Origin: Shewanella psychrotolerans
GTDB lineage: Bacteria > Pseudomonadota > Gammaproteobacteria > Enterobacterales > Shewanellaceae
Length of the DNA stretch: 64,000 nt
Reading direction: 5' to 3'
Assembly: GCF_019457595.1 (NCBI RefSeq)
Contig: NZ_CP080419.1
Location: 4,030,001-4,094,000, forward strand
The first letter of the stretch is position 1; each line of letters opens with the position of its first letter. This document shows, in pieces, positions 37,422 through 45,703 of the stretch. The notes beneath the pieces are model-generated. The model was given only the letters and a program-made list of their open reading frames with translations, did not search any database and was not told the origin of the DNA. The translations under genes and the position numbers were made by a program.

Positions 37422-38000
37422 ATGAAAAAGTTAATATCAACCTTAGCGACTAGCTGTTGCGTCTTGCTTGGCTTGCTCTTCTCTCAAGTTTCACTTGCCG
37501 CTGATGGCTATGGTGAAGCGATAAACAATTTCAAAAAAGCCCCAGATACCCAGCAATTTTTTAATACCGCTTATGGTTATGCCATCTTTCCAACTGTCGG
37601 AAAAGGCGGAATTGGTATAGGTGCCGCCTACGGCAAAGGTCGCGTGTATAAAGGCGGCGTCCATACTGGTGATACCAGCTTGTCGCAACTGTCGATAGGT
37701 TTCCAGTTAGGCGGACAAGCCTATAGCGAAATCATCTTTTTCAAAAATGCCAAAGCCTATGAGGAGTTTACTAGCGGTAGTTTCGAGTTCAACGCCAACG
37801 CCTCGGCGGTCGCGATTAATATTGGGGCTAACGCTCAAGTCGGTACAACAGGTAATTCAGCCGGAGCAGGACAGTCGGGCAGCAACAAGGCTGCAAGTGC
37901 CGCCTACATCAATGGCATGGCAGTATTTACTGCCGCCAAAGGCGGTTTAATGTATGAAGCTGCGCTCGCAGGACAATCCTTTACCTTTGAGCCCAAATAG
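37422..38000 (+). CDS. Secreted SYLF (YSC84) domain protein
   Basis: 192-aa exported protein of the SYLF/YSC84 lipid-binding family. A signal peptide covers about 1-26 (MKKLISTLATSCCVLLGLL). The SYLF core starts at YGYAIFPTVGKGGIGIGAAYGKG and continues through LSIGFQLGGQAYSEIIFFKN to the C-terminus. Bacterial members are periplasmic or outer-membrane proteins of unknown detailed role; eukaryotic SYLF proteins bind phosphoinositides. TTGGAGACCAAA precedes the ATG at 37422. It stands alone. Confidence 0.85.
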   Translation: MKKLISTLATSCCVLLGLLFSQVSLAADGYGEAINNFKKAPDTQQFFNTAYGYAIFPTVGKGGIGIGAAYGKGRVYKGGVHTGDTSLSQLSIGFQLGGQAYSEIIFFKNAKAYEEFTSGSFEFNANASAVAINIGANAQVGTTGNSAGAGQSGSNKAASAAYINGMAVFTAAKGGLMYEAALAGQSFTFEPK

Positions 38001-38249
38001 CCATCATCAGGCAGGGAGTCAAATGGCTCCCGGCCTTCTATTCGAACTTCTGCCTAATTCAGTCATTAAACGATTGGTTTGAAACCATAGTTAAATGGTT
38101 GATTAGCGGTGTTGTTTCAGGCCCGAGGAAGAGGGCAAAAAGGCAAACGCAGTACGACAAGCAATGAACAACCATTAAAGTACGGCTTTCAAACACGCTC
38201 CACCAATACCTACTCAGCTCAATGTCAACATAGGTTCACTTCTATGGCG
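38001..38249. other. Intergenic region with sequence repeated beyond the intron
   Basis: The segment about 38185-38245 resembles 41825-41885 on the far side of the dioxygenase gene and intron. The best block reads CTTTCAAACACGCTCCACC against CCTTCAAACACTCTGCT, each followed by CAATACCTACT. I do not call the 62-codon ORF here (38109-38297) a gene, since it runs into the next gene on the other strand. Confidence 0.5.
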
Positions 38250-38645
38250 TTAAGCATGGGTCTTTTGGGTTACTTGGGAAACCGAACTCGTCAATAACGA
38301 CAGCCAGTCGTCAACCGCCTTATTCGTTTTCCAGACAGAAGATACCCATGATTTATTGGGAGTTAGTATCACTGTGTGATTTTCCCCCCCTTCACTGTAC
38401 GTAACCTTTATATACTTCAAAGGAAAAGGTTTAGCCGTGCGTGGATAATTCCCTAAATCAATATTAGAAATTGCATCTAAAGGAATCGCATATACTTGTT
38501 TGTCACTTTTGAATGTTAACGATGCAGATGTCAGTGTTAGTACGCCCCTATCGGTATAAATATAAAACCACCGTCCGATAAAACTTTGCATATGCTCTAA
38601 TGTTGAGAGATAGCAGCCTTCTTGCTTTACTAAATTTTCTTCCAT
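38250..38645 (-). CDS. PH/GRAM-like small protein of unknown function
   Basis: 131-aa soluble protein. A central beta-rich segment (about 25-105: GRWFYIYTDRGVLTLTSASL, VYAIPLDAISNIDLGNYP, LKYIKVTYSEGGENHTVILTP) followed by a C-terminal helix suggests a bacterial PH or GRAM-like fold. The fold call is from pattern only. I chose the ATG at 38645 (MEENLVKQEG) with GAGG about 9 bases upstream over an ATG 5 codons earlier. It lies downstream of the thiol dioxygenase on the same strand, 133 bp apart. Confidence 0.55.
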   Translation of the reverse strand: MEENLVKQEGCYLSTLEHMQSFIGRWFYIYTDRGVLTLTSASLTFKSDKQVYAIPLDAISNIDLGNYPRTAKPFPLKYIKVTYSEGGENHTVILTPNKSWVSSVWKTNKAVDDWLSLLTSSVSQVTQKTHA

Positions 38646-38778
38646 GACATCCAACCTCATTTGGTCATTGTGAATTTAAATCTATTCAATTTAAATAACA
38701 GCTTATGGTTTCCAATATCGCACCAAATGTGGTTAAAAAAAAGAGGGGGGAGAAAATTAGCGAACTCAACCTGCAACA

Positions 38779-39405
38779 TCAATAAGTAGAAGCCTGCGCT
38801 GTTGAACAATCCCAAATATTAGGAATTACCTTGCTTGAATACCCTGAAATAAATGGCTTTATCTGCCCAGAATGAAGATCATAAACATAGCGTTTTACTG
38901 CACCGATATTAGCGCCGTAGACATGAATGCTAATCGATACCCTATCCTTGAGGGCGTTTGATACCTTATGGATATCGCCGATGCGCGGTGATACAAGATC
39001 AACACTACCTGTGGGCAAATGATGTGAACCAATGGCTCGCAAACCAGCGGTTGCAGAGTCTCGCTGATGCTCAGCACAAAGCTGATACTCCTCACACAAC
39101 TCGGCGCCGCGCATGACGCCCACCATGCCCCACACAGTGTGATCATGTACTGGAGTGGTTTGTCCCGGCGCCCATACGAAACTCACCACGGAAAAACGCT
39201 CCAGCGGATCGCAATAGAGCAAATACTGCTGATACCTTTCTACGCTCGGCTTGGCAAACTCTTCAGGCAACCAATCATCATGACGAATAAGCTCTGATAA
39301 CAGGTTTTTACCCTCGACAAAGATACGCTCCTCATAATTATCGGCTTGCTCTATCAAATGGGTGAAGGACTGAATGAACTCCCGCAATCTGGCACTGTTT
39401 TCCAT
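38779..39405 (-). CDS. Cysteine dioxygenase-type thiol dioxygenase
   Basis: 208-aa cupin of the CDO type I family. These non-heme iron enzymes oxidise cysteine or 3-mercaptopropionate to the sulfinate. The three iron ligands are visible as H87 and H89 in TPVHDHTVWG and H146 in IGDIHKVSN, and GVMRGAELCEEY follows the first motif. Bacterial proteins of this length include both cysteine and 3-mercaptopropionate dioxygenases, and I cannot tell them apart here. I chose the ATG at 39405 with an AGGTGA site; a longer frame adds 19 residues without one. The group II intron starts 176 bp upstream. Confidence 0.78.
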   Translation of the reverse strand: MENSARLREFIQSFTHLIEQADNYEERIFVEGKNLLSELIRHDDWLPEEFAKPSVERYQQYLLYCDPLERFSVVSFVWAPGQTTPVHDHTVWGMVGVMRGAELCEEYQLCAEHQRDSATAGLRAIGSHHLPTGSVDLVSPRIGDIHKVSNALKDRVSISIHVYGANIGAVKRYVYDLHSGQIKPFISGYSSKVIPNIWDCSTAQASTY

Positions 39406-40153
39406 TACATCACCTGCTTTCACTGTGTGTTCAAACAAGGGTAGGAGATTTGATTTCGCCAATAAATAGGCAATAGGTCGATAGAAGATAGCTGCTATAG
39501 ATGATATTTGACCAAGTAGAAGAGGTTGAATAACCCAATGCGAATGCGTGTGTCGAAAACAAAGCTAACACATTTTGGGGCGTGCGACGTGAGGTCGTAT
39601 GAAGCGCTGTTCACCGCTTTTGAGTGAACCATCTGTATCACCAGATGAACCTAGGAGCCTGAATAAAGTAGCGGCTCTGACAATGTAATGAAGATTGGTT
39701 ATAGACCGATCGGGATCCGAATCGTGAGAGAACGATCCTCCTGATAACCACAAATTGGGTGAGTGCTAGGTAGTCAGTATGATGAACATAAGTGAATCCG
39801 CGCAAGGTGCGTTATGTGATGAAACAGCGGAAGTGGTTAATACGCTGTAGCCAAAAGGCATGAGAGTTGGAAAGAGATTGCCCCATGCTCTTTCGTAATC
39901 GTTAAGCTCTTCGCACTATAGCGGGCATCTAACCTGACATTGCGCGACATACGGAACACGGTAAGCCTATATCGCTCCCTTTGGGAAAGCTGATTTGGCC
40001 GATAGCGATGTGGGTATAGGAGGTTGGAAAAAGCAAAGGCTGCATTGTAACGATGCAGATACAGACTTGTGTCTGGTCACGAAAGTGAGCCCACTTCCGA
40101 CTGGTCTCCCGTTGCAAGATAATTTGAAGAACTTTATTCAAGGAGAAACGCAA

Positions 40154-41626
40154 ATGATGATTTCAACAGAAATTAGTGCCTCTCCTGACAGCGCTCAATG
40201 GCAGTCAATAGACTGGAAATCCGTTGAACCGCCTGTATTAAAGCTTCAGATGCGTATTGCAAAGGCAACACGAGAAGGGAAACACGGTAAAGCGAAAGCG
40301 TTGCAGTGGATACTGACTCACTCGCGTTCAGCAAAACTTCTTGCTGTTAAGCGTGTATCACAAAATAAAGGCAGCAAAACGCCTGGAATAGACGGTGTTA
40401 TCTGGAATACAGATACCCGCCGCATGAAAGCAGTAAATCAATTGAGCAGGAAGGCATATCAAGCCAAACCACTCAAGCGTATCTATATCCCCAAAAAGAA
40501 TGGCAAACTTAGACCTCTTGGTATCCCATGCATGATAGACAGAGCACAACAAGCGCTCCACCTTCTTGCATTAGAGCCTATATCGGAGACGCTTGCCGAC
40601 CCTAACAGCTATGGATTTAGACCCAATCGTAGCACTGCTGACGCAGTCGATCAGTGCTTCAAATGCTTGGTTCAAAAGAAATCAGCGCAATGGGTTCTTG
40701 AGGGAGACATCAAATCCTGCTTCGACAAAATCGGGCATCAATGGCTAGTTGATAACATCGCCATCGATAAACGTATGTTGGAACAATGGTTAAAGTCTGG
40801 TTTTATGGACAAAGGGCTGTTTTATCGTACTGATGAGGGCACGCCACAAGGAGGAGTTATATCCCCCACCTTGATGCTAATGACTCTTGCTGGACTTGAG
40901 CAGCGCATAAAGTCTACAGCACTCAAAAAGGGTGCCAGAGCCAACTTTATTGGATATGCCGACGATTTCGTCGTCACCTGCGCTTCAAAGGAAGTGCTCG
41001 AGAACGATATCAAACCGTTGATCGCTGATTTCTTAGCGGAAAGAGGCTTAACACTCTCCGAAGAGAAAACGCATATTACCCACATCAGCAATGGTTTTGA
41101 CTTCTTAGGGTTCAATCATAGGAAGTACAAAGGAAAATTGCTCATTAAACCGAGTAAATCCAACACGCTGTTGTTCTTGAGTAACCTGCGCGAACTCATC
41201 AAAAAGCACGCAACCATCCCTGTTAACGATCTTATCAAACTGATAAATCCAAAACTAAGGGGTTGGGCGAATTATTATCGACATTGCGTTGCTAAACAAG
41301 TATTCGGGTATGTTGGGCACAAACTATTCTATTCGTTATGGCACTGGGCAGTAAGGCGTCACCCAACAAAGTCTAAGACTTGGGTAGCCCTTAAATACTT
41401 CATCAACCGAAAAGGCCAATGGCAATTTCACGGTTGGCAGAAGGTCAAGGATATGGATTGCCAATTCAATCTATTCCAAATAGCCAAAGTGCCTATTGAG
41501 AGACATGTGAAAATTCGAAGTGCGGCTATACCATTCGATCCTCAATACCAAGAATACTTGGCTAGGAGAAAATCGAAAAGGCAAGCTCGTAACGCTTGGA
41601 ATGAACCTACTCTCACTGCTTTATAA
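40154..41626 (+). CDS. ltrA: Group II intron reverse transcriptase/maturase
   Basis: 490-aa intron-encoded protein (LtrA-type). It helps the intron RNA splice and copies it into new DNA sites. The RT domain shows all the usual blocks: TPGIDGV, PLGIPCMIDRAQQ, SYGFRPNRS, GTPQGGVISP and the catalytic FIGYADDFV. The maturase X domain includes NPKLRGWANYYRH. After it the protein ends within about 75 residues (RRKSKRQARNAWNE), with no HNH endonuclease cysteines. I chose ATG 40154, with AGGAG upstream; the open frame extends to 39995 only because intron RNA is open there. Confidence 0.92.
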   Translation: MMISTEISASPDSAQWQSIDWKSVEPPVLKLQMRIAKATREGKHGKAKALQWILTHSRSAKLLAVKRVSQNKGSKTPGIDGVIWNTDTRRMKAVNQLSRKAYQAKPLKRIYIPKKNGKLRPLGIPCMIDRAQQALHLLALEPISETLADPNSYGFRPNRSTADAVDQCFKCLVQKKSAQWVLEGDIKSCFDKIGHQWLVDNIAIDKRMLEQWLKSGFMDKGLFYRTDEGTPQGGVISPTLMLMTLAGLEQRIKSTALKKGARANFIGYADDFVVTCASKEVLENDIKPLIADFLAERGLTLSEEKTHITHISNGFDFLGFNHRKYKGKLLIKPSKSNTLLFLSNLRELIKKHATIPVNDLIKLINPKLRGWANYYRHCVAKQVFGYVGHKLFYSLWHWAVRRHPTKSKTWVALKYFINRKGQWQFHGWQKVKDMDCQFNLFQIAKVPIERHVKIRSAAIPFDPQYQEYLARRKSKRQARNAWNEPTLTAL

Positions 41627-41662
41627 GTTGCTGGGTATCAAACGATGCTTTTGTGGAGGCTT

Positions 41663-41696
41663 GAGCCTAGTGCAGTGAAAGTTGCACGCAGGGTTC
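41663..41696 (+). other. Group II intron domain V
   Basis: 34-nt catalytic hairpin GAGCC...GTGAAAGTTGCAC...GGTTC, with the GTGAAAG bulge region typical of bacterial domain V. Confidence 0.85.
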
Positions 41697-41882
41697 TTAG
41701 GGGGGCGGCACTTGGCAACAAGTGTCGTCTACCCGACAACACCGCGTGAGCTTTTAACGCGTTGGTAGTCCCATATGAAGTCAAATCGAAGAGAGAAATG
41801 ACCCCGTGTAAGCACGGTTTTGGCCTTCAAACACTCTGCTCAATACCTACTAAAGCAGGCGCTAGAAATCAACATGTCACCT

Positions 41883-42822
41883 TCACTCAAACGCCGCTAG
41901 ACAGCAGTCCACTATCTGTTGATAGAGCCAACGCAAAGCGGGATCATTCATGCTCTGACGCTGCCAAACTAAACTGTAGGCGACCTTGCCATAGTCAAAC
42001 GGCAGGGCCTTAGTGACCAAACCCCGAGCCTGCAAAGCGGTATTAGCCCAGTGACGAGAACAGGTAAACAGCAGTTCACTGTGATGACACATTAGCGCCG
42101 CGCTGCCAAAATCGGGCACAACCACAGGGGTGGCACGCTGACGGGACTGCTGGGCTAACTGCATCTCAAAGAAGGGAATATTTAAGTCGGCGTCGCTAAT
42201 CCCCACATGGCTAAAATCTAAGTAATCAGCCATGCTAATGGTCTCTTGAGCGGCCAACGGGTGCGCTGGATTCATTAAGCACACCATCTTATCGTCGATT
42301 AAAGTTTCCCATACCAAGTCTTGCTGAGTGATAGGTGGCTGGCTGCGATCATGGGGCAATATGATAAAATCGAGCGAGCCTTGCACTAAACCGTCGAAGC
42401 CTATTCCCTCCTTGGCACAGATGGTTAAGCGAATATTGGGAGCGGTTTTCAGCACCGTGGCGGTTAACTTCGCGGCGAGCAGTTCAAAGGTGCTTTCACG
42501 CATGGCTAATGAAAAACAGCCCTCATACACTGCAGGATTAAACGTTTCCTGGCTAACCATCTGATTCATATCATTAATGATTTGATGCACACTCGGTCCT
42601 AGGCGACGGGCGACTGGCGACTGGCGTGGCAACTAACTTATTACCATTACGGTAAAACAACTCATCATCTAAGCTGTTACGCAGTTGACTCAGTGTCTTA
42701 CTGACCGTTGATGGACTCAGGCACAGACGTCGAGCGCTATCTGTCACGCTCAAGGTGTCCAGCATCACGTGCAACGTGATTAAGTGTTTCATGCTAATAC
42801 GTGAAAGTTTAGCCAGCTCCAT
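41883..42822 (-). pseudogene. LysR-family regulator split by a 7-bp duplication
   Basis: Two overlapping frames together make one LysR regulator of about 310 aa. The first part (from 42822, MELAKLSRISMKHLITLHVM) has the helix-turn-helix up to GNKLVATPVA. The second part continues VARRLGPSVHQIINDMNQ to the C-terminus at 41883. Deleting one of the two CCAGTCG copies at 42611-42624 (minus strand) joins them as ATPVARRLGP. The gene is otherwise undamaged. It is related to the intact LysR at 53.7 kb. It could be a recent pseudogene or a phase-variable gene. Confidence 0.88.
42611..42624. repeat. Heptamer duplication inside the LysR gene
   Basis: Two exact adjacent copies of CGACTGG (CCAGTCG on the coding strand). 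One copy gives an intact reading frame, two give a frameshift. The unit is a rotation of the TCGCCAG repeated at 2791-2818. Confidence 0.93.
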
Positions 42823-42980
42823 ACCTATCTCATCAATTAATAACCGCCTTAAGCAATATAAACCTAAATAGCAGCCATGTTGATAGCGATGTCGAGAATC
42901 ACGATCCCACTCACAGTGACGTTTTCCACTATCGACTTTTACCGTATAATCGCGACTCTTCTATCCAAAGGTAAGCCAGC

Positions 42981-43445
42981 ATGTTCCATATCGCCCTTTA
43001 TGAACCCGAAATCGCCCCTAATACAGGTAACATCATTCGCTTATGTGCTAATAATGGCTGCCAACTGCACTTAATTGAGCCACTTGGATTTGATTTAGAA
43101 GAAAAAAAACTACGCCGAGCAGGTTTAGACTACAGCGATTTAACACGGGTGACGCGTCATAAGGACTTTTCCTGTTTTCTCGAAGCGATGGCCGGTAAAC
43201 GCATTATGGCCTGCACCACTAAAGGGAGTCGCCCGCACAGCGAACTGAGTTTTGAAAAAGAGGATGTATTGTTGTTTGGCCCTGAGACCCGTGGCTTGCC
43301 AATAGAGATTATCGAATCGTTACCCACCTCTCAACGCCTAAGAATCCCTATGGCGGCGAGTAGCCGTAGCTTGAATCTGTCAAATGCGGTCGCGATCATC
43401 AGCTATGAAGCTTGGCGACAAATTGGTTATGAAGGCGCGCTTTAA
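42981..43445 (+). CDS. trmL: tRNA (cytidine/uridine-34-2'-O)-methyltransferase TrmL
   Basis: 154-aa SPOUT-class enzyme (formerly YibK) that methylates the wobble ribose of two tRNA-Leu species using SAM. The N-terminus [21 protein letters not shown] contains the RNA-binding NTGNIIR motif. The knotted SAM site comprises [11 protein letters not shown] and [18 protein letters not shown]. The length is typical (157 aa in E. coli). It is convergent with a secreted-protein gene; a small ORF running past its stop on the same strand is not convincing. Confidence 0.95.
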   Translation: MFHIALYEPEIAPNTGNIIRLCANNGCQLHLIEPLGFDLEEKKLRRAGLDYSDLTRVTRHKDFSCFLEAMAGKRIMACTTKGSRPHSELSFEKEDVLLFGPETRGLPIEIIESLPTSQRLRIPMAASSRSLNLSNAVAIISYEAWRQIGYEGAL

Positions 43446-43536
43446 CCGACACTTACCGTCACTCTTAAGCTCACACTCGGGCAATTGATCATTAGCGAGT
43501 CTATTGTTGCGCTAATTGCCGTTGTCACTGTTGTTA

Positions 43537-44064
43537 TCATTGTGGTTGCATGGCGATGGCTCTATATAACCTATACTGGTCATCGTCCTCATCTAAGTAT
43601 TGCAAGTTTTGCAGCCATAACCAGCCTTTATCCTGACGCTCAAACCTTAACTGGATTAATACCGGTCGCTGCAGCACAATGCCTTTACCTAACAAGGTAA
43701 AGGCATTGCTATCCTCATACAGGCTAAAATTTTGGTATTTATCCTCATCAACACCGTTGTAATACAGCAAAGATACCTCAGGAGCCACATCTCTAAACCA
43801 CCAAGTTTCGCTAAACGGGTAACGAGCATGCTCGCTGACAGAGAGGATCAATTGGCGCTTATCGGCGGAACAGATCGCCTCGACACTGACCATTTTGGGT
43901 TGTGACTGCGATTGTGGTTGTGATGCACTGCCACGCCACTGACCTGCAAGCACATCACAAAAGTTAGCTAGTGGAATCTTTTCCATCCCATAAACCGGAG
44001 ATAAGCAGCAAATATTGGCCACTATGCCAGCCAATAGTAGTTTTTTTAGATAGCTCAATGTCAT
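43537..44064 (-). CDS. Secreted protein of unknown function
   Basis: 175-aa exported protein. The signal peptide covers about 1-27 (MTLSYLKKLLLAGIVANICCL, cleavage near VYG). The mature part begins with a Cys-containing segment (NFCDVLAGQWRGSASQ), then a Gln/Ser run, then beta-rich sequence with CSADKRQLILSV and a late WLWLQNLQYLDEDDDQYRLYR. I recognise no family. I chose the ATG at 44064 over an upstream start because it begins the signal peptide. A perfect 12-bp inverted repeat lies inside the coding region (43678-43707). Confidence 0.6.
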   Translation of the reverse strand: MTLSYLKKLLLAGIVANICCLSPVYGMEKIPLANFCDVLAGQWRGSASQPQSQSQPKMVSVEAICSADKRQLILSVSEHARYPFSETWWFRDVAPEVSLLYYNGVDEDKYQNFSLYEDSNAFTLLGKGIVLQRPVLIQLRFERQDKGWLWLQNLQYLDEDDDQYRLYRAIAMQPQ

Positions 44065-44198
44065 CCTATGTAACGATACAAGTTGCCCTAAGTATGGGTA
44101 TACAACCAATTAGTATAAAGTGCCATTTTGCGCCAACGACGGCAAACTATCCCATCGCAAGCGTTTATCATCATTCAATTAAACTCTGACGAAAAATA

Positions 44199-44233
44199 AA
44201 AAAGCCTCTGAATCGATATCATTTCAGAGGCTT
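44199..44233 (-). terminator. Terminator of the M16 peptidase operon
   Basis: On the minus strand AAGCCTCTGAA/TTCAGAGGCTT with a 9-10 base loop, ending in a T-run, about 22 bases past the stop at 44255. Confidence 0.88.
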
Positions 44234-44254
44234 GTTATTAATGAGCTTTAGTAG

Positions 44255-45703
44255 CTATTGATCAAACCCAATAGCATCAATTTCAACTTGAATCACTTCG
44301 CCATACTGAGCAGCTACGTCGGCAATTTTTGCCGCATTGCCAATCAGCACATATTGCAGCTTATCTTGAGGGAAGTGCGTGCTAATGAGTCGCTGGGTAT
44401 CGGCCAATGTTAATCCATCGACATTCTTTTGGAAGTCATTGATGAAGGCATCGTCGAAGCCGTATAAGTACATATCCGACAATAACTCAGCCATTTGACC
44501 ACTGGTCTCAAACTTAGGCGGGAACTGTCCTTTGACATAGGCTTTTGCCGAGTCTAGGGTTGCCTGATCTATCCCTTTCTCCCACAGCCTAGCGTAGGTT
44601 TTCAGCGCTAAATCAATAGCCTCCTTAGTGGTTTCACTCTTAGTGAAGGTACTAATTCTAAAAACGCCACCCTTTGAATAAGGTGTAAAACCAGAGCGGG
44701 CACCATAGGTTAAACCAGCGTTGACTCTTAATTCATCGTTTAACCATGAGGTGAATCGCCCACCCAAAATGGTATTAACCACCTGAAGGCCAACGTAATC
44801 AGGGTTGTCGCGAGCAACACCTTTACCACCGATTAAAAATGTCGTTTCAATGGCATCACCTTTATTAACCAAAAGCACTCGACTCTTATCTAGGGTTGGT
44901 TGCTGCTTTGCAAGCATAGGAGCTTGTACTGCCTCACCGTTGCTCCAAGTGCCAAACAAACTAGCGAGCTTAGTTTTCATTACAGCAGGTTCAAAGTCAC
45001 CAACGATAGCAATCGAGCTGTTGCTTGGTTGATAGTAACTCTTATGAAACGCGCGCAGCTGCGACACATTTAACTCTTCTAAAGAGGTACGAGTACCCGA
45101 GCTAGGATTGCCATACGGATGTTGACCAAAAACTAACTTATCGAAGTAACGACCAATCACGTTGCGTGGACTCTCTTTCGCTTGAGCAAGACCCGCCATC
45201 TCACGTTGACGCAGCTTATCAAACTCACTGGCATCAAAATCGGGTGAGACCAGCAAGTCACGCACTAACGGCAACATCTTATCGACATCTTTTGCCATAA
45301 AGTCGGCACCAACATAGCTGCCTTCTTTACCCGCTTGAGCCCCAATTGATGCCCCTAGAAAATCGACCATCTGTTCGATATCTGACTTAGATTTGCCATT
45401 CGCTCCGAGCAACAAAGACTGGGCCGTCATCCCAGCAACACCCGAAGTAGTGTCGTTGACCGCACCCACTCTTACCACCGCATTAACGGTGATCAGCGGC
45501 ACCTCTTTTTGCGGCATCAAGTAGACGCTTAAGCCATTATCTAGCTGATAATGCTCGTAGGCAGGCATCTTAAAGCTACCAGTATCGACAGATACCGATT
45601 GTTGAGTTGCAGCACAACCTGCGAGTCCCACCGCACTGGCGATGACAAATACAGATGCAAGTCGTGATAATTTCTGCGGAATATAATTTATAAAGAGTTT
45701 CAT
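44255..45703 (-). CDS. M16-family lipoprotein lacking the zinc motif
   Basis: 482-aa protein of the M16 peptidase family with a lipoprotein signal (lipobox VGLAGCA, Cys near residue 29). It has both M16 domains, with the usual SSIAIVGDFEP and GLTYGARSGF segments, but the HxxEH zinc site expected in the first domain is replaced by MTAQSLLLGANG. It is therefore probably the non-catalytic partner of the upstream M16 gene, which overlaps it by 4 bp. Such pairs form heterodimers (as in the mitochondrial processing peptidase family). It probably sits at the periplasmic side of a membrane. Confidence 0.85.
   Translation of the reverse strand: MKLFINYIPQKLSRLASVFVIASAVGLAGCAATQQSVSVDTGSFKMPAYEHYQLDNGLSVYLMPQKEVPLITVNAVVRVGAVNDTTSGVAGMTAQSLLLGANGKSKSDIEQMVDFLGASIGAQAGKEGSYVGADFMAKDVDKMLPLVRDLLVSPDFDASEFDKLRQREMAGLAQAKESPRNVIGRYFDKLVFGQHPYGNPSSGTRTSLEELNVSQLRAFHKSYYQPSNSSIAIVGDFEPAVMKTKLASLFGTWSNGEAVQAPMLAKQQPTLDKSRVLLVNKGDAIETTFLIGGKGVARDNPDYVGLQVVNTILGGRFTSWLNDELRVNAGLTYGARSGFTPYSKGGVFRISTFTKSETTKEAIDLALKTYARLWEKGIDQATLDSAKAYVKGQFPPKFETSGQMAELLSDMYLYGFDDAFINDFQKNVDGLTLADTQRLISTHFPQDKLQYVLIGNAAKIADVAAQYGEVIQVEIDAIGFDQ

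Larger units (their letters stand above)
39582..41736 (+). mobile_element. Group II intron with encoded maturase
   Basis: About 2155 bp. The 5' end is a GTGCGAC boundary (39582) of the GUGYG type. The 3' part has a recognisable domain V (41663-41696) and a domain VI helix ending CTACCCGAC (41736). A full-length reverse transcriptase/maturase lies in domain IV. The intron sits between the dioxygenase gene and a frameshifted LysR gene, in an intergenic spot, and on the strand opposite to both. Downstream of the 3' end CCGTG-TAAG-CACGG followed by TTTT resembles a terminator. Boundaries are good to a few bases only. Confidence 0.88.

Noticed and set aside
38109..38297. 62-codon plus-strand ORF between the SYLF and PH-like genes
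   Set aside because: No good ribosome site, overlaps the PH-like gene end, and its sequence is partly the repeated segment.
41762..42013. 83-codon plus-strand ORF beyond the intron
   Set aside because: Starts right after the intron end and runs antisense into the LysR gene; no family resemblance.
43485..43700. Plus-strand ORF with a hydrophobic stretch after trmL
   Set aside because: Overlaps the minus-strand secreted-protein gene, has no ribosome site at its start, and could be chance hydrophobicity from antisense coding DNA.
44100..44125. CAACCAATTAGTATAAAGTG as another MITE-like end
   Set aside because: A short match near the terminal repeat, but no second end or interior is seen.
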